Positions 7,798 through 19,630 of a stretch of DNA of 64,000 nucleotides are shown here, piece by piece; the stretch's first letter is position 1, and each line of letters starts with the position of its first letter. The notes beneath the pieces were generated by a model. The model did no database searches and had not been told where the DNA came from. It saw only the letters and a program-made list of their open reading frames with translations. The DNA lies in the NCBI GenBank assembly GCA_963765625.1, contig CAVXXD010000010.1:124001-188000 (forward strand). Reading direction: 5' to 3'. The DNA comes from CAVXXD01 sp963765625 (GTDB lineage: Bacteria; Actinomycetota; Geothermincolia; Geothermincolales; Geothermincolaceae). Made by a program: the position numbers and the translations under genes.

Positions 7798-8748
7798 TCA
7801 ACTCCTTGCTTTTCTGGTCTCGTCCATCGCCGCCTGTGCGATATGACGGGGGGTCAAACCGAAATGTTCCAGCAGCTGTTCGGAGTCGCCGGAGGTACCG
7901 AAGACGTCCTGAACGCCCAGGCGGCGCAGGGTCGTCGGCATCTCGGCGCAGAGCAGTTCGGCCAGGGCCCCTCCCAGCCCGCCGATGACCGAGTGCTCTT
8001 CCACGCTCATGGCCAGGCCGGTCTTCTTCACCGAAGTGAGCACCGCGGCAGCGTCCAGCGGCTTGATGGTGGATAGGTGCACCACTTCGGCCTCCACCCC
8101 TTCGGCCTCGAGTATCTCCGCGGCCTGCAGGGAGAAGTGGGTCATCAGCCCGCAGCTGAAGATGGAGATGTCCGAGCCGGTACGGAGCACCCTGGCCCGC
8201 CCGAACTCGAAGGTGAAGTCGTCGTCGAAGATCACCGGGGCCTTGATGCGGCCCAACCTGACATAGACCGGGCCGGGAAGCTCCGCCGCCGTCTTTACGG
8301 CTTCGCGGGCCTCGTAGTAGTCGGCCGGTACGATCACCTTCATGTTGGGAATGACCCGCATCAGCGTGATGTCCTCGATGGCTTCGTGGGAAGCGCCGTC
8401 CTCCCCCACCGTGATGCCACCGTGAGTGGCGACGATGTTGACGTTGAGATTGGAGTAGGCGATGGTGTTGCGGACCTGGTCGTAGGCGCGCCCGGAGGCG
8501 AAGATGGCGAAGGTGGACGCGAAAACTACCTTGCCGGTGGTGGCCAGGCCGGCCGCCGTGCCCATGAGGTTCTGCTCGGCCACGCCGCAGTCGAAGAAGC
8601 GCGCCGGGAACTTCTCCTGGAATTTGTAGGTCTGAGTGGATTTCGCCAGGTCGGCGTCGAGTACCACCACCCGCTCGTCCTTCTCTCCCAGTTCCAGCAG
8701 GGCGGCGGAGTAGCCGTCCCTGGTGTGTTTGGTGCCCCGGTCCTCCAT
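7798..8748 (-). CDS. Transketolase, C-terminal subunit
   Basis: 316 residues carrying the pyrimidine-binding and C-terminal domains of a split transketolase. DCGVAEQNLMGTAAGLA holds the conserved Glu that activates thiamine diphosphate; ATHGGITVGEDGASHEAIED and VYVRLGR are characteristic. It forms the active site together with the N-terminal subunit, moving two-carbon ketol units in the non-oxidative pentose phosphate pathway. ATG 8748 overlaps the preceding stop by one base (TGATG), so synthesis is coupled. Split transketolases are common in archaea and many anaerobic bacteria. Confidence 0.93.
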   Translation of the reverse strand: MEDRGTKHTRDGYSAALLELGEKDERVVVLDADLAKSTQTYKFQEKFPARFFDCGVAEQNLMGTAAGLATTGKVVFASTFAIFASGRAYDQVRNTIAYSNLNVNIVATHGGITVGEDGASHEAIEDITLMRVIPNMKVIVPADYYEAREAVKTAAELPGPVYVRLGRIKAPVIFDDDFTFEFGRARVLRTGSDISIFSCGLMTHFSLQAAEILEAEGVEAEVVHLSTIKPLDAAAVLTSVKKTGLAMSVEEHSVIGGLGGALAELLCAEMPTTLRRLGVQDVFGTSGDSEQLLEHFGLTPRHIAQAAMDETRKARS

Positions 8749-9620
8749 CAGCTCTCCTCGATCTCTTTCAGGGCCTGCTCCACCTGCTCGGGTGTGGGCG
8801 GCTTGCCGTGGAAATCGGCGACGTGTTCCATGAAGGAGACGCCCTTCCCTTTGACGGTGTGGGCCAGGATCAGGGCGGGGCCGGTGGCGCCGTCGGCGGC
8901 GTCCAGTGCCCGGCACATGGCTTCGACGTCGTTGCCGTCAATCTCCCGGACCTCCCAGCCGAAGGCCCGCCACTTGGCCGCGATGTCGCCCAGGCTCATG
9001 ACGTCGCAGCAGGCCCCGTCGATCTGCAATTCGTTGTTGTCGAGGATGACGGTGATGTTGTCCAGGCAGTTGTGGGCAGCGAGCATGGCCGCCTCCCAGA
9101 TCTGGCCTTCCTGGCTCTCCCCGTCCCCGACTACGCAGTAGACGTGAGCGTCGCTTCGGTCCAGGCGCAGCCCCAGGGCCATGCCGTTGGCCGCGGCTAG
9201 CCCCTGCCCCAGGGACCCGGTGGAGATCTCCACCCCCGGGGTTTTCTTGGAGTCGGGATGTCCCTGCAATATGGAGCCCAGCTGGCGCAGGCTGAGCAGT
9301 TCCTCGGATGGAAAGTAGCCGCTGCGCGCCAGCACGGAGTAGAGCGTGGGCGCGGCATGTCCCTTGGATAGGACGAAGCGGTCGCGCTCCGGCCAATCCG
9401 GCTGATCCGGGCGGTGGTTCATTTTATAGAAGAAGAGGGAGACCAGGGCTTCCACGCAGGATAGCGAGCCGCCGGGATGGCCACTCGCCGCCGCGCCGAT
9501 CATGCGGACGATGTCCGAGCGGACCATTTTACAGATCCTCTCGAGCTCCTCGACCGGTATCCCGTCCGCCTGCCCATTCAGCAAGACGGCACCTTCCCTC
9601 TCATCCACGCTTGCTTGCAT
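8748..9620 (-). CDS. Transketolase, N-terminal subunit
   Basis: 290 residues. The thiamine diphosphate/Mg motif begins GDGESQEGQIWE and ends VILDNNELQ, and SGHPGGSLS, SKGHAAPTLY and TGSLGQGLA are diagnostic of the transketolase N-terminal domain. It pairs with the downstream C-terminal subunit. ATG 9620 has GAGG about 8 nt upstream. The gene sits between a PHP phosphoesterase and ftsEX, apart from any other pentose phosphate gene in this window. Confidence 0.94.
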   Translation of the reverse strand: MQASVDEREGAVLLNGQADGIPVEELERICKMVRSDIVRMIGAAASGHPGGSLSCVEALVSLFFYKMNHRPDQPDWPERDRFVLSKGHAAPTLYSVLARSGYFPSEELLSLRQLGSILQGHPDSKKTPGVEISTGSLGQGLAAANGMALGLRLDRSDAHVYCVVGDGESQEGQIWEAAMLAAHNCLDNITVILDNNELQIDGACCDVMSLGDIAAKWRAFGWEVREIDGNDVEAMCRALDAADGATGPALILAHTVKGKGVSFMEHVADFHGKPPTPEQVEQALKEIEES

Positions 9621-9649
9621 TCTGGTTTCCTCTTTCCCATTTTCTTTGG

Positions 9650-10402
9650 CTATCCTTCCAGGTCGAGAACCTTGCCGCGGCCCTTGAGGAATTCACGCAG
9701 CCCGTCCAGGTCGCGGTTGACGACCCGGCCGAGAGGCAGCTCAACGCCTGCTAATATTTCGACCGCATGCGAAAATTCTCCTGCAAAACCGGCGATGTGG
9801 GCATCGCTCCCCACCGCTATCCAGGCCCCCCGGCGCTTAGCTTCCTCCACGATGAGCTGGTCGTTCTCGCGGCTGCCCATGCGGGTGTAGACGTAGGAGG
9901 CGTTGTTTATCTCCAGGGCTTTGCCCAGCCTGGCGGCCTCTTCCACCACGACCGGGATGTCGACCTGGAATGCGGGGTTGCCTGGGTGGACGATGATGTC
10001 GACCAGGGGGTGGCGCATGGCTCCCAGCATGGCCAGGGTATTGGCCTCCACCGACCGCTGGTCGTAGCCGCAGCCGGGGTGGAAGCCGGCCTGCACCACG
10101 TCCAGCCGCTCCAGGAATCCGTCGGCCAGGTCCAGGCCGCCCTCGGAATCTACGATATTGGCCTCTATCGAGCGGAGGATAACCACGCCCTCCATGCGGC
10201 GCGGGACCACCCGCAGGTTCCAGAAGTGGAAGGGGTGGGCGCCGCCGCCCAGGGCTGGTCCGTGGTCGGCCATAGCCACAGCTTCCAGGCCTTTTTCCGC
10301 CGCGGCGCGCGCGATCTCTGCCACGGTGGAATAGGCGTGCCCGCTGGCTATGGTGTGGACGTGCAGGTCCACCCTGATGTTATAATCCGCGGCGCTGCTC
10401 AT
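9650..10402 (-). CDS. PHP-domain phosphoesterase (YcdX-like)
   Basis: 250 residues with the metal-binding PHP motifs in order: DLHVHT near residue 12, MADHGP near 45, a metal-bridging Glu in RSIEANI, the His of QAGFHPG, IVHPGNP and the final GSDAH. That matches the trinuclear-metal phosphatase family of YcdX rather than histidinol phosphatase (no HisJ features) or a polymerase PHP domain. The physiological substrate is unknown. It is followed 29 nt later by the transketolase genes. Confidence 0.82.
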   Translation of the reverse strand: MSSAADYNIRVDLHVHTIASGHAYSTVAEIARAAAEKGLEAVAMADHGPALGGGAHPFHFWNLRVVPRRMEGVVILRSIEANIVDSEGGLDLADGFLERLDVVQAGFHPGCGYDQRSVEANTLAMLGAMRHPLVDIIVHPGNPAFQVDIPVVVEEAARLGKALEINNASYVYTRMGSRENDQLIVEEAKRRGAWIAVGSDAHIAGFAGEFSHAVEILAGVELPLGRVVNRDLDGLREFLKGRGKVLDLEG

Positions 10403-10515
10403 ACCGTTTTCTCCCGTATCGTCGGTATCGTCGGCCCGAACACAGTTGTCTATATTAACAGCCGGGGGTGTCAGTATCCAAGCGAAGCGGGCTGTGCCGG
10501 TTGTTTGCCGTCAAC

Positions 10516-11620
10516 TCACTGGCTGGTGGCCTTCAAATGGAGGTAGCGGTCGACGAAAGCGTCCAGGTCACCGTCGAGCACCGCGTCGACGTTGCCCTCT
10601 TCCCAGTTGGTACGGTGGTCCTTGGCCATGCGGTAGGGATGAAGGACGTAGGAACGGATCTGGCTGCCGAAACCGATGTCGCGGCGTGCGCCCCTCAACT
10701 CCTTGATGTCGTCCACGCGCTTCTCCCGCTCCCGCTCGAAGAGGCGGGCCTTGAGAATGCGCATGGCCGTCTCCCGGTTGGAGATCTGGGAACGCTCGTT
10801 CTGGCAGGTGGCGATGATGCCGGTGGGGATGTGGGTTATGCGCACGGCCGAGTCGGTAACGTTGACGTGCTGCCCGCCCGCCCCGCTGGAACGGTAGGTG
10901 TCGATGCGCAGGTCCTTGGGGTCGATCTCGATCTCGATGTCGTCCTCGATCAGGGGTATGACGTCCAGGGAGGCGAAAGAAGTGTGGCGCCGGCGGGCCT
11001 GGTCGTAGGGGGAGATGCGCACCAGTCGGTGCACTCCCTTCTCCGCGCTGAAGAGGCCGTAGGCGTGGCGCCCGTGCACCGTGAAGGTGGCGCTCTTGAT
11101 GCCCCCGCCGTCGCCCGGCTGCAGTTCGTTCAGGTCGACCTTGAAACCACGGCGCTCCGCCCAGCGCAGGAACATGCGCAGCAGCATCTCCGTCCAGTCC
11201 TGCGACTCCAGGCCGCCGGCGCCGGAGTGGAGGCTGACCACGGCGTCGCGGGCGTCGAACTCGTCGGAGAGCAGGCTCTCTTCCTCCAGGCGGTCGAGGC
11301 GCTTGCGCAGGTTGCGGATGTTTTCCGGAATAAGCTGCTCGAGCTCGGGGTCTCCTTCTTCCTGGAGCAGTTCCAGGTATTCCTGCAGGTCGCGGTAGTC
11401 GGACTCCATGGCCGCGTAGGCCTCGAGGGAGTCCTGCAGGCCGGACTGCTCGGCTAGCAGTCCGCGGGCGCGCTCCTGGTTGTCCCAGAGTTCGGGCCTC
11501 GAGGTCTCCTTCTCCAGCTCGGCCAGGCGCGCGTTTTTTTCCTCTATGTCAAAGATACTCCTTAATATTGTCCACACTCTCGCCCAGCTCGGCGATATCG
11601 TTCTTCCAGTCGTCCAACAT
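10516..11620 (-). CDS. prfB: Peptide chain release factor 2 (programmed +1 frameshift)
   Basis: 367 residues after recoding. ATG 11620 has GGAGGAG 5 nt upstream. The first 23 codons (MLDDWKNDIAELGESV, on to KEYL) end at an in-frame TGA (11549-11551); a +1 slip continues as DIEEKNARLAELE. The catalytic SGAGGQHVN motif that drives peptidyl-tRNA hydrolysis and the following RITHIPTG are present. It recognises UGA and UAA. The frameshift lets RF2 autoregulate: plentiful RF2 terminates early at the UGA. The protein is intact once the programmed slip is applied, unlike the accidental frameshifts elsewhere. Confidence 0.96.
11549..11563 (-). promoter_or_regulatory. RF2 recoding site (SD-like element and CTTTGA slip)
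   Basis: On the minus strand AAGGAG (11558-11563), then TAT, then the slip codon CTT followed by TGA (11549-11554). The internal Shine-Dalgarno element three bases before CTT is the canonical bacterial prfB arrangement that stimulates +1 frameshifting. Confidence 0.95.
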
Positions 11621-11802
11621 GATTTCTCCTCCGTTTCTGTCCAAGTTAAGAGTTTAACACAAGGCGGGGACGGCGTGCCGGGCGTCGCGGGGTGGGCGGT
11701 TATAAGGACGGCGTTGCGAGGTGGGCGGCATGCGTTGTAAGATGTTTTCGGCTGCAAACTACTTTTTGGGGAATTTATTCACATTGAGGGAGAGGAGTGG
11801 TT
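11621..11802. other. Divergent intergenic region between prfB and the acyl-CoA synthetase
   Basis: 182 bp. It contains a 17-bp direct repeat with two mismatches (11683-11699 and 11712-11728, ending GGTGGGCGG in both). A weak plus-strand promoter candidate is TTGCGA (11714-11719), 18-bp spacer, TAAGAT (11738-11743); the second repeat unit overlaps the -35. No RNA gene or ORF is apparent. Confidence 0.4.
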
Positions 11803-13461
11803 ATGCGTTTCCTTCCGGACAAGATCCAGCTTGCTTTGGACCGTGACATTACCCTGGCCACCCTGCACAGCCGCGTGGCGGAGCTGCGAGGGGACCGGCG
11901 TTTCGTCAGGCTGCACGAACCGCTCGACTACACCGGCTTTCCGGCTGACGTCTTCACATACAACGACGCGTCGGCCTTCATCGAACGCATGGCTTCGGCC
12001 CTGGTGGACCTGGGGATAAAGCCAGGTGAGCGGGTGGGCATATGCACCCACAACAACATCGACCTGCCCCTGGGTATTTTCGCCATCATCCGTGCCGGCG
12101 CCATCGCCGTGCCCATGAACTTCATGCTCAAGGGCAAGGAGATAGCCTATATCCTGGAGAACTCCGGGGCCGATACGCTCATCGTCGACAAGGATGTGTT
12201 CGCCCTGAACATCCGCGATCGCGAGCGCATGCCCGGCGTCAAACGCTGGATAATGGCCAGCGGAGCCTCGGACGTGCCGGAAGGTTTCGTCTCCCTGGAC
12301 CAGGCCATGCAGGCGGCCTCGCCCGAAGGGCCTTCTTTCAAACAGAAGAGGGATGACGTCTGTGCCATCTTCTATACTTCCGGCACCACCGGCTTCCCCA
12401 AGGGGGCCTTCATGACCTCGGACAACCTGCTCACCGCCCAGAAGAACATGTCGGCCCTGATCCCCGGCGGGAGGAAGAACACCGGGCTGTTCTGCCTGCC
12501 GGCTTCCCACGTGATGGGCTTCGGTACCTATATCATCGGCGTCTGCCTGGGGATATATTGCACCTACATGAAGCATTTCTCCCCGAAAGAAGTCCTGGAG
12601 GTGATCGAGCGCGAAGGGACGCAGCTTTTCGTGGGGGTGCCGGCCATGTACGCCATGATGATCGACCAGGGCCTGGACAAGTACGACCTCTCTTCCCTCA
12701 AGGTCCTGGGCAGCGCCGCCGACGCCATGCCTAAGCACCACATCGAGGATTTCCGTAAGCGGGGCAGCCTCTTCCGCCTGGGGCCCCTGCGCGCCAAGTG
12801 CTTCTTTGCCGAAGTGTACGGCATGGTGGAGCTGGCGGGCGTCGCCACCGTAAAACTGGCCTTCATGGGAGTGGACTACCCGCAGGGCTGCGTGGGCTGG
12901 CCGCTCTGGCCGGTGAAGATGCGCATCGTTGACGAGTACGGCAAGAAGCTCCCGCGCAGCGAAGTGGGCGAGGTCGCTGTAAACGGGCCTGGCGTCTGCC
13001 AGGGCTACTGGAACAACGTGGAGGCTACCGACGAGCTGATCATGGACGGCGGCTGGCTGCGCACCGGGGACATGGGCTACCGCGACAAGTGGGGCCGGCT
13101 CAACTTCGTCGACCGCAAGAAGGACGTCATCAAGAGCGGCGGGTACAGCATATTCTCGGTGGAGGTGGAGCGCGAGGTGCAGGAGCACCCCGCCATCGAT
13201 GCCGTCGCCGTGGTGGGGGTGCCCCATCCCCTGAAGAAGCAGATGCCCATCGCGGTGGTCAGCCTGGCGCCGGGGGCGGAAGCCACCGAAGAGGAGTTGC
13301 TGGCCTGGTGCAAGGAGAATATCGGCGCCTACAAGTGCCCGCGGGCCATCCGTATCGTGCAGCCGGAGGAGATGCCCTACGGCATGACCCTGAAGGTCCG
13401 CAAGCTGGAACTGCGCGACCGTTTCTCGGACATCTTCACCGGCGAAAACGTCGACGCCTGA
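11803..13461 (+). CDS. AMP-forming acyl-CoA synthetase (fatty-acid CoA ligase-like)
   Basis: 552 residues from ATG 11803, with GAGGAG 5 nt upstream (GTG 11797 would lie inside that site). ANL-superfamily motifs are complete: the phosphate loop YTSGTTGFPKG near residue 190, the adenine motif AEVYGMVE, the ATP-binding GWLRTGDMGYRD, the hinge DRKKDVIKSGGYSIF, and a C-terminal lysine in LKVRK. It should activate a carboxylic acid as an acyl-AMP and pass it to CoA. Length and hinge fit medium/long-chain acyl-CoA ligases, but the chain length cannot be read from sequence. It is the only plus-strand gene in the first 25 kb, convergent with secA. Confidence 0.88.
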   Translation: MRFLPDKIQLALDRDITLATLHSRVAELRGDRRFVRLHEPLDYTGFPADVFTYNDASAFIERMASALVDLGIKPGERVGICTHNNIDLPLGIFAIIRAGAIAVPMNFMLKGKEIAYILENSGADTLIVDKDVFALNIRDRERMPGVKRWIMASGASDVPEGFVSLDQAMQAASPEGPSFKQKRDDVCAIFYTSGTTGFPKGAFMTSDNLLTAQKNMSALIPGGRKNTGLFCLPASHVMGFGTYIIGVCLGIYCTYMKHFSPKEVLEVIEREGTQLFVGVPAMYAMMIDQGLDKYDLSSLKVLGSAADAMPKHHIEDFRKRGSLFRLGPLRAKCFFAEVYGMVELAGVATVKLAFMGVDYPQGCVGWPLWPVKMRIVDEYGKKLPRSEVGEVAVNGPGVCQGYWNNVEATDELIMDGGWLRTGDMGYRDKWGRLNFVDRKKDVIKSGGYSIFSVEVEREVQEHPAIDAVAVVGVPHPLKKQMPIAVVSLAPGAEATEEELLAWCKENIGAYKCPRAIRIVQPEEMPYGMTLKVRKLELRDRFSDIFTGENVDA

Positions 13462-13468
13462 CACCGCG

Positions 13469-13563
13469 AACGAAAGTTGGGGTCAGACCCCTTCTCCACT
13501 TCAACCTCGGCCACCTGGGAAAACGGCGGAGAAAGTGGAGAAGGGGTCTGACCCCAACTTTCG

Positions 13564-13565
<2 letters not shown>
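13469..13565. repeat. Long palindromic repeat, copy 3
   Basis: Perfect 33-bp inverted repeat (13469-13501 against 13533-13565) with a 31-nt spacer that is more diverged than in copies 1 and 2. The outer 8 bp (AACGAAAG) are unique to the copy and mirrored. It lies exactly between two convergent genes, and its right arm ends on the second base of the secA stop codon (13564-13566), so it is well placed as a bidirectional terminator. Confidence 0.95.
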
Positions 13566-16247
<2,682 letters not shown>

Positions 16248-16288
16248 CTATCTGACCGATCTGTTTCTTTTAGTTATTACTTCAGCGT

Positions 16289-17668
16289 TTATTCTTCCCG
16301 CTCTTCGTCGCGGAACAGGTCCTCAAAGCTGGTCTCCAGGTCCTCCAGCACCTTGGCCCGCTCGCGCCGCTCACGCTTCGGCTCATGGTATTCGTCGCCC
16401 CGGCGCTTCTCCAGCACCTGGCCGAGGGTGCGCAGGACCACCGAGTCATATCGACGTCCCCGCTCCGGAGAAAGTTCCTGCAGGGCTTCCGCCTGGCTCA
16501 GCCTCTTCTCGCCCTGGGTTACCAGGATGTCGTAGGCGCTGACCACGTTGATCACCTTGGAACCTGGCGGTACTTTCCGCACGCCGCCTTCCTCGTCGGA
16601 GAGCGGTTCGTGGTGGTGGAAGCGGACTATCTCCGCCACTTCGCGGAAGTGCGGGATGCCGGCCAGGACGTCCGCGCCCTCCTTGGCATGCTTCGGCGAT
16701 TCCTCGCTGGCGCTGGAGATGCGGCCGACGTCGTGCAGCACCGCGGCATAGCGCAGGTCACGAACGGCGTCCTCCGGCTGGCCCATACTTCGGGCCACCT
16801 CCACCGACAGGTTGGAGACGCGGCTGGCATGCCCCGGCACGCCGCGGGCCTGGTCCACCGCATCACCGATGATGCGCATGGTGTCGAAGAAGCGCTGGTC
16901 CAGTTCCTTGTCCCGGTTGCACTCCCCTCGCACCAGCAACAGGGGGAAGAAGAAGACCAGGAAGGTCCAGAAGCCGATACGCGGGAAGTAGAACGCCATC
17001 AGCCCGGCGGAAGTGAACAGGGCCAGGTAGACCGGGTAGGTCTGGCGGACCTGGTGGGGCAGGATGACCCTCCAGGAACCGGACTTGACCATCCCCGTCT
17101 CGATGGAGGAAGTGACCATCTCACCGATGTAATAGACCGCGACCATGGCCAGGAAGGCCAGGGGGAAGACCAGGGCCCGGAACATCACCACCGGGTTGTA
17201 ATAGGTGTAAGGGACCTGGCCATAGGTCTGCGACGCCTCGAGGTAGGGCTCCCAGAAGGGGTTCCATATCTTGTTGTTGACGTTGATCTCGCTGATCAGG
17301 GCGTAGACCAGCCCGGCCACGGCCAGGATGGCCACCCGCTGGAAGATGTAGTAGAAGTCGCCGGACTTGATCCTGCCGGTGCGGGATACCAGCCGTCCGG
17401 CCACACACCCGATGAAGAAGATGAGCAGGGCTTCGGGAACCGGCCGGATGGCGACCACGCAGAGGCCGACGGCGATGCCCAGTCTCACCGGCCGCCCCCA
17501 GGGATAGCGGATGTGCCACGACTCGTAGACGGCGACGATGATTATCAGCAGCAGGGTGTACAAGGGGTTCAGCCGGGAAAGGGTCACCTGGGTCAGGGAA
17601 TAGATGAGGATGCCGGCGCATACCAGTGCGGTGGTGATTCTGGATACCTTGAGCTTGTTATCCTCCAT
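16289..17668 (-). CDS. Membrane HD-domain protein (HD-GYP-like)
   Basis: 459 residues from ATG 17668, which has GAGGGG 9 nt upstream and overlaps the preceding stop as TAATG (ATG 17677 is an alternative). The N-terminal half holds six to eight membrane segments; the C-terminal half is an HD phosphohydrolase (HASRVSNLS, then YAAVLHDVGRI, then EIVRFHHHEP). The HD metal ligands are present, but the GYP signature of c-di-GMP phosphodiesterases is replaced, so activity on c-di-GMP is uncertain. A charged C-terminus (KRERRERAKVLEDLE) follows. It is co-transcribed with, and organised like, the next-upstream HD gene. Confidence 0.75.
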   Translation of the reverse strand: MEDNKLKVSRITTALVCAGILIYSLTQVTLSRLNPLYTLLLIIIVAVYESWHIRYPWGRPVRLGIAVGLCVVAIRPVPEALLIFFIGCVAGRLVSRTGRIKSGDFYYIFQRVAILAVAGLVYALISEINVNNKIWNPFWEPYLEASQTYGQVPYTYYNPVVMFRALVFPLAFLAMVAVYYIGEMVTSSIETGMVKSGSWRVILPHQVRQTYPVYLALFTSAGLMAFYFPRIGFWTFLVFFFPLLLVRGECNRDKELDQRFFDTMRIIGDAVDQARGVPGHASRVSNLSVEVARSMGQPEDAVRDLRYAAVLHDVGRISSASEESPKHAKEGADVLAGIPHFREVAEIVRFHHHEPLSDEEGGVRKVPPGSKVINVVSAYDILVTQGEKRLSQAEALQELSPERGRRYDSVVLRTLGQVLEKRRGDEYHEPKRERRERAKVLEDLETSFEDLFRDEEREE

Positions 17669-19498
17669 TACAGCCATCCCCTCCCTTCAGGCGGCCTGGT
17701 CCCCGGGTCGTTTCCCGAAGAAGACGGCGGGGCTGGCGGCTTCGGCTGCGGGGCTGGCGGCTTCGGCTGCGCGGATGGTGCGGTTGGAGGGGCTGCAGGC
17801 GGCTTCGGCTGCGGGTCCGGCGGCTTCGGCTGCGCGGGTGGTGCGGTTGGAGGGGGTGGCGCTGAAGGGGGCGCGGGCGTGGACGGAGTTTCCTCTTCTT
17901 CCACCCACTTCCCGGCGAGGTCCGCCTCGCTGCGCTCCATGCTCTCCCTCCGCTTCTGCCTCTCTTCCAGCATCTCCCGGCGGCGTTTGTTCATGCGGCT
18001 CTTTCCGCCGGGGAGGTGTTCCTGATGGTGCGCCTCGGCCCTGGCGGCTCTGGCGGCGGCGGCGGCGTTCTCCATCGCCGCTTCGGCCTCGATGGCCTCG
18101 TCGTGGGCCTCGACGACCTGCTCGGCGGTACCGGCCGCATGATACTCCGCCAGGGAAGCTAGAAATACCTTGACCAGTTCCGGGTCGAACTGTATGCCCG
18201 AATTCTCCATGAGCTCCGCCGCCGCTGCTTCAGGGGGCTTCGGGCCGCGCCACGGGCGGGGGCTGAGCATGGAGTCGTAAGCGTCGGCCACGGCCAGGAT
18301 GCGGGCATTGAGAGGGATGGTGTCTCCAGAGATGCCATCCAGGTAACCGCCGCCGTCGTAGTATTCGTGATGATGGAGGATGGCGCCGGCCGTCTCGGCC
18401 AGGTAGGGCACTTCCTCCAGCCAGTTGCCCCCCACCAGGGCATGTTGCTGCACGCTCTGGTACTCGTCTTCGGTAAGGGGGCCTTTCTGCAGGAGGATGT
18501 CGCGCGGTACTATCACCTTGCCCATGTCGTGCAGGAGGGCGGCGTATCGTAGCTTATTCTGGTCGTAATATGACATCTTCAGCCTCTGGGCGATCATCTG
18601 GGCATAGTAGGCGACCCTCTCGCCGTGTCCGGGCAGATAGGGCTCCCGTCCTTCCAGGTACTTGACCAACCGCACCGTGGCCTGGTCGTAAGTGCGCAGC
18701 AGCTCCAGGTTACGGCCGCTGAAGAACCAGGCTACGCCCAGGACCGTGAGGAAGAAAAGTGACGCCACGAAGCCCAGGAAAGCCTGAGCCGCCGTCCCGA
18801 CGATAATGGGATCGGTATAGGCCTCCGGGGTTGCGGCCACGACGCTCTCCGCCGCCACGGCACCCGTCTCGAGGTTCAGGTATATGGTGTGGAAGGCGTT
18901 CTGGGCGTAGATGATCTCCCAGGGCCATGCCCAGGAGGGTATAGAAGATGTAGTTCGGCAGAAGCTTGATGGCGTCCTTCTTGTAGAACTCGCGCGGCTC
19001 CAGGCCGTATTCCCAGTAGCTGGCCAGAGAAGTCATGGCCGAATTGATCACCCAGAAGACCAGCATGGCCAGGAGAAGGATGGGGATCGACTTCAGGGTC
19101 TCGCCCAGTTCGAAAGCACGGGAGGAACCGCCCAGCGCATGGTAGACGAAGGCCGCGGCGGCCAGCCCGATGGCGTACTGTAAGCCGTTGAAGACCATCA
19201 CCCACGGGTTCTTCTTGGTCTTCAGGTCCTGTAGAGAGAAGGCGCCACAGAGGGCGACCAGCATGGCCGAGGGGGTGTTCAGAGCCAGCAGGGCGGCTGT
19301 CAGCACGGTGATCCCGTAAGTGGAAGTACCCCTGGTGCGAAGGTTCTCGCCCAGGGACTCGCAGACGAACATCAGAAGGCCGAGGAAGAGGACGGACAAC
19401 CAGTAGACCTGCTGGTGGGCCGAGAGGAACTGGTATAACAATATACCGGCTACACCCAGGCAGGCCGCGCCGGTGAAGATTTTGTTGCGACTGTCCAC
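17668..19498 (-). CDS. Membrane HD-GYP-type protein with proline-rich tail (one frameshift)
   Basis: GTG 19498 has AAGGAG upstream. About eight N-terminal membrane segments run to GMALG, where an extra G near 18918 breaks the frame; dropping it continues EIIYAQNAFHTIYL and a further TM. The HD-GYP domain has YAALLHDMGKVIVP, HHEYYDGGGYLDG and ILAVADAYDSML, with GYL for GYP. It is a likely cyclic-dinucleotide phosphodiesterase, activity unproven. The C-terminus is a coiled Ala/Glu/Arg segment followed by a proline-rich tail built of two 21-residue repeats. A coupled pair with the downstream HD gene suggests a shared signalling role at the membrane. Confidence 0.72.
17735..17860. repeat. 63-bp tandem duplication coding a Pro-rich tail
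   Basis: Two adjacent 63-bp units (17735-17797 and 17798-17860), each containing two copies of GGCGGCTTCGGCTGCG 21 bp apart (at 17735, 17756, 17798 and 17819). On the minus strand they encode 21-residue units rich in PPTAP, AQPKPP and PQPKPP. In-frame expansion or contraction by slippage would change tail length without breaking the gene. Confidence 0.85.
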
Positions 19499-19537
19499 TC
19501 TTCTCCTTCCTCTCGCCTGTGGGCGGGACGGTGCGGA

Positions 19538-19612
19538 CTAGAACCGGAAGGTCGCTCCCCGCCGGATGACGCTGTCAAAGATGCTCCTGGCCACGTCCAG
19601 CAGCTTGCGCAT
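19538..19612 (-). CDS. Possible 24-residue cationic small protein
   Basis: Between hpf and the HD gene, an ORF MRKLLDVARSIF continuing DSVIRRGATFRF has an AGGA site 5 nt before its ATG. It would form a short amphipathic basic helix. It might be a real small gene of the hpf transcript or chance; only conservation in relatives would tell. Confidence 0.3.
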   Translation of the reverse strand: MRKLLDVARSIFDSVIRRGATFRF

Positions 19613-19630
19613 GATGTTCCTGCCCCCCGC

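Noticed and set aside
11779..13464. 561-codon open frame on the minus strand
   Set aside because: It is antisense to the acyl-CoA synthetase, whose plus-strand reading shows every ANL motif; the antisense translation is low-complexity His/Gly/Val sequence typical of a GC-rich shadow.
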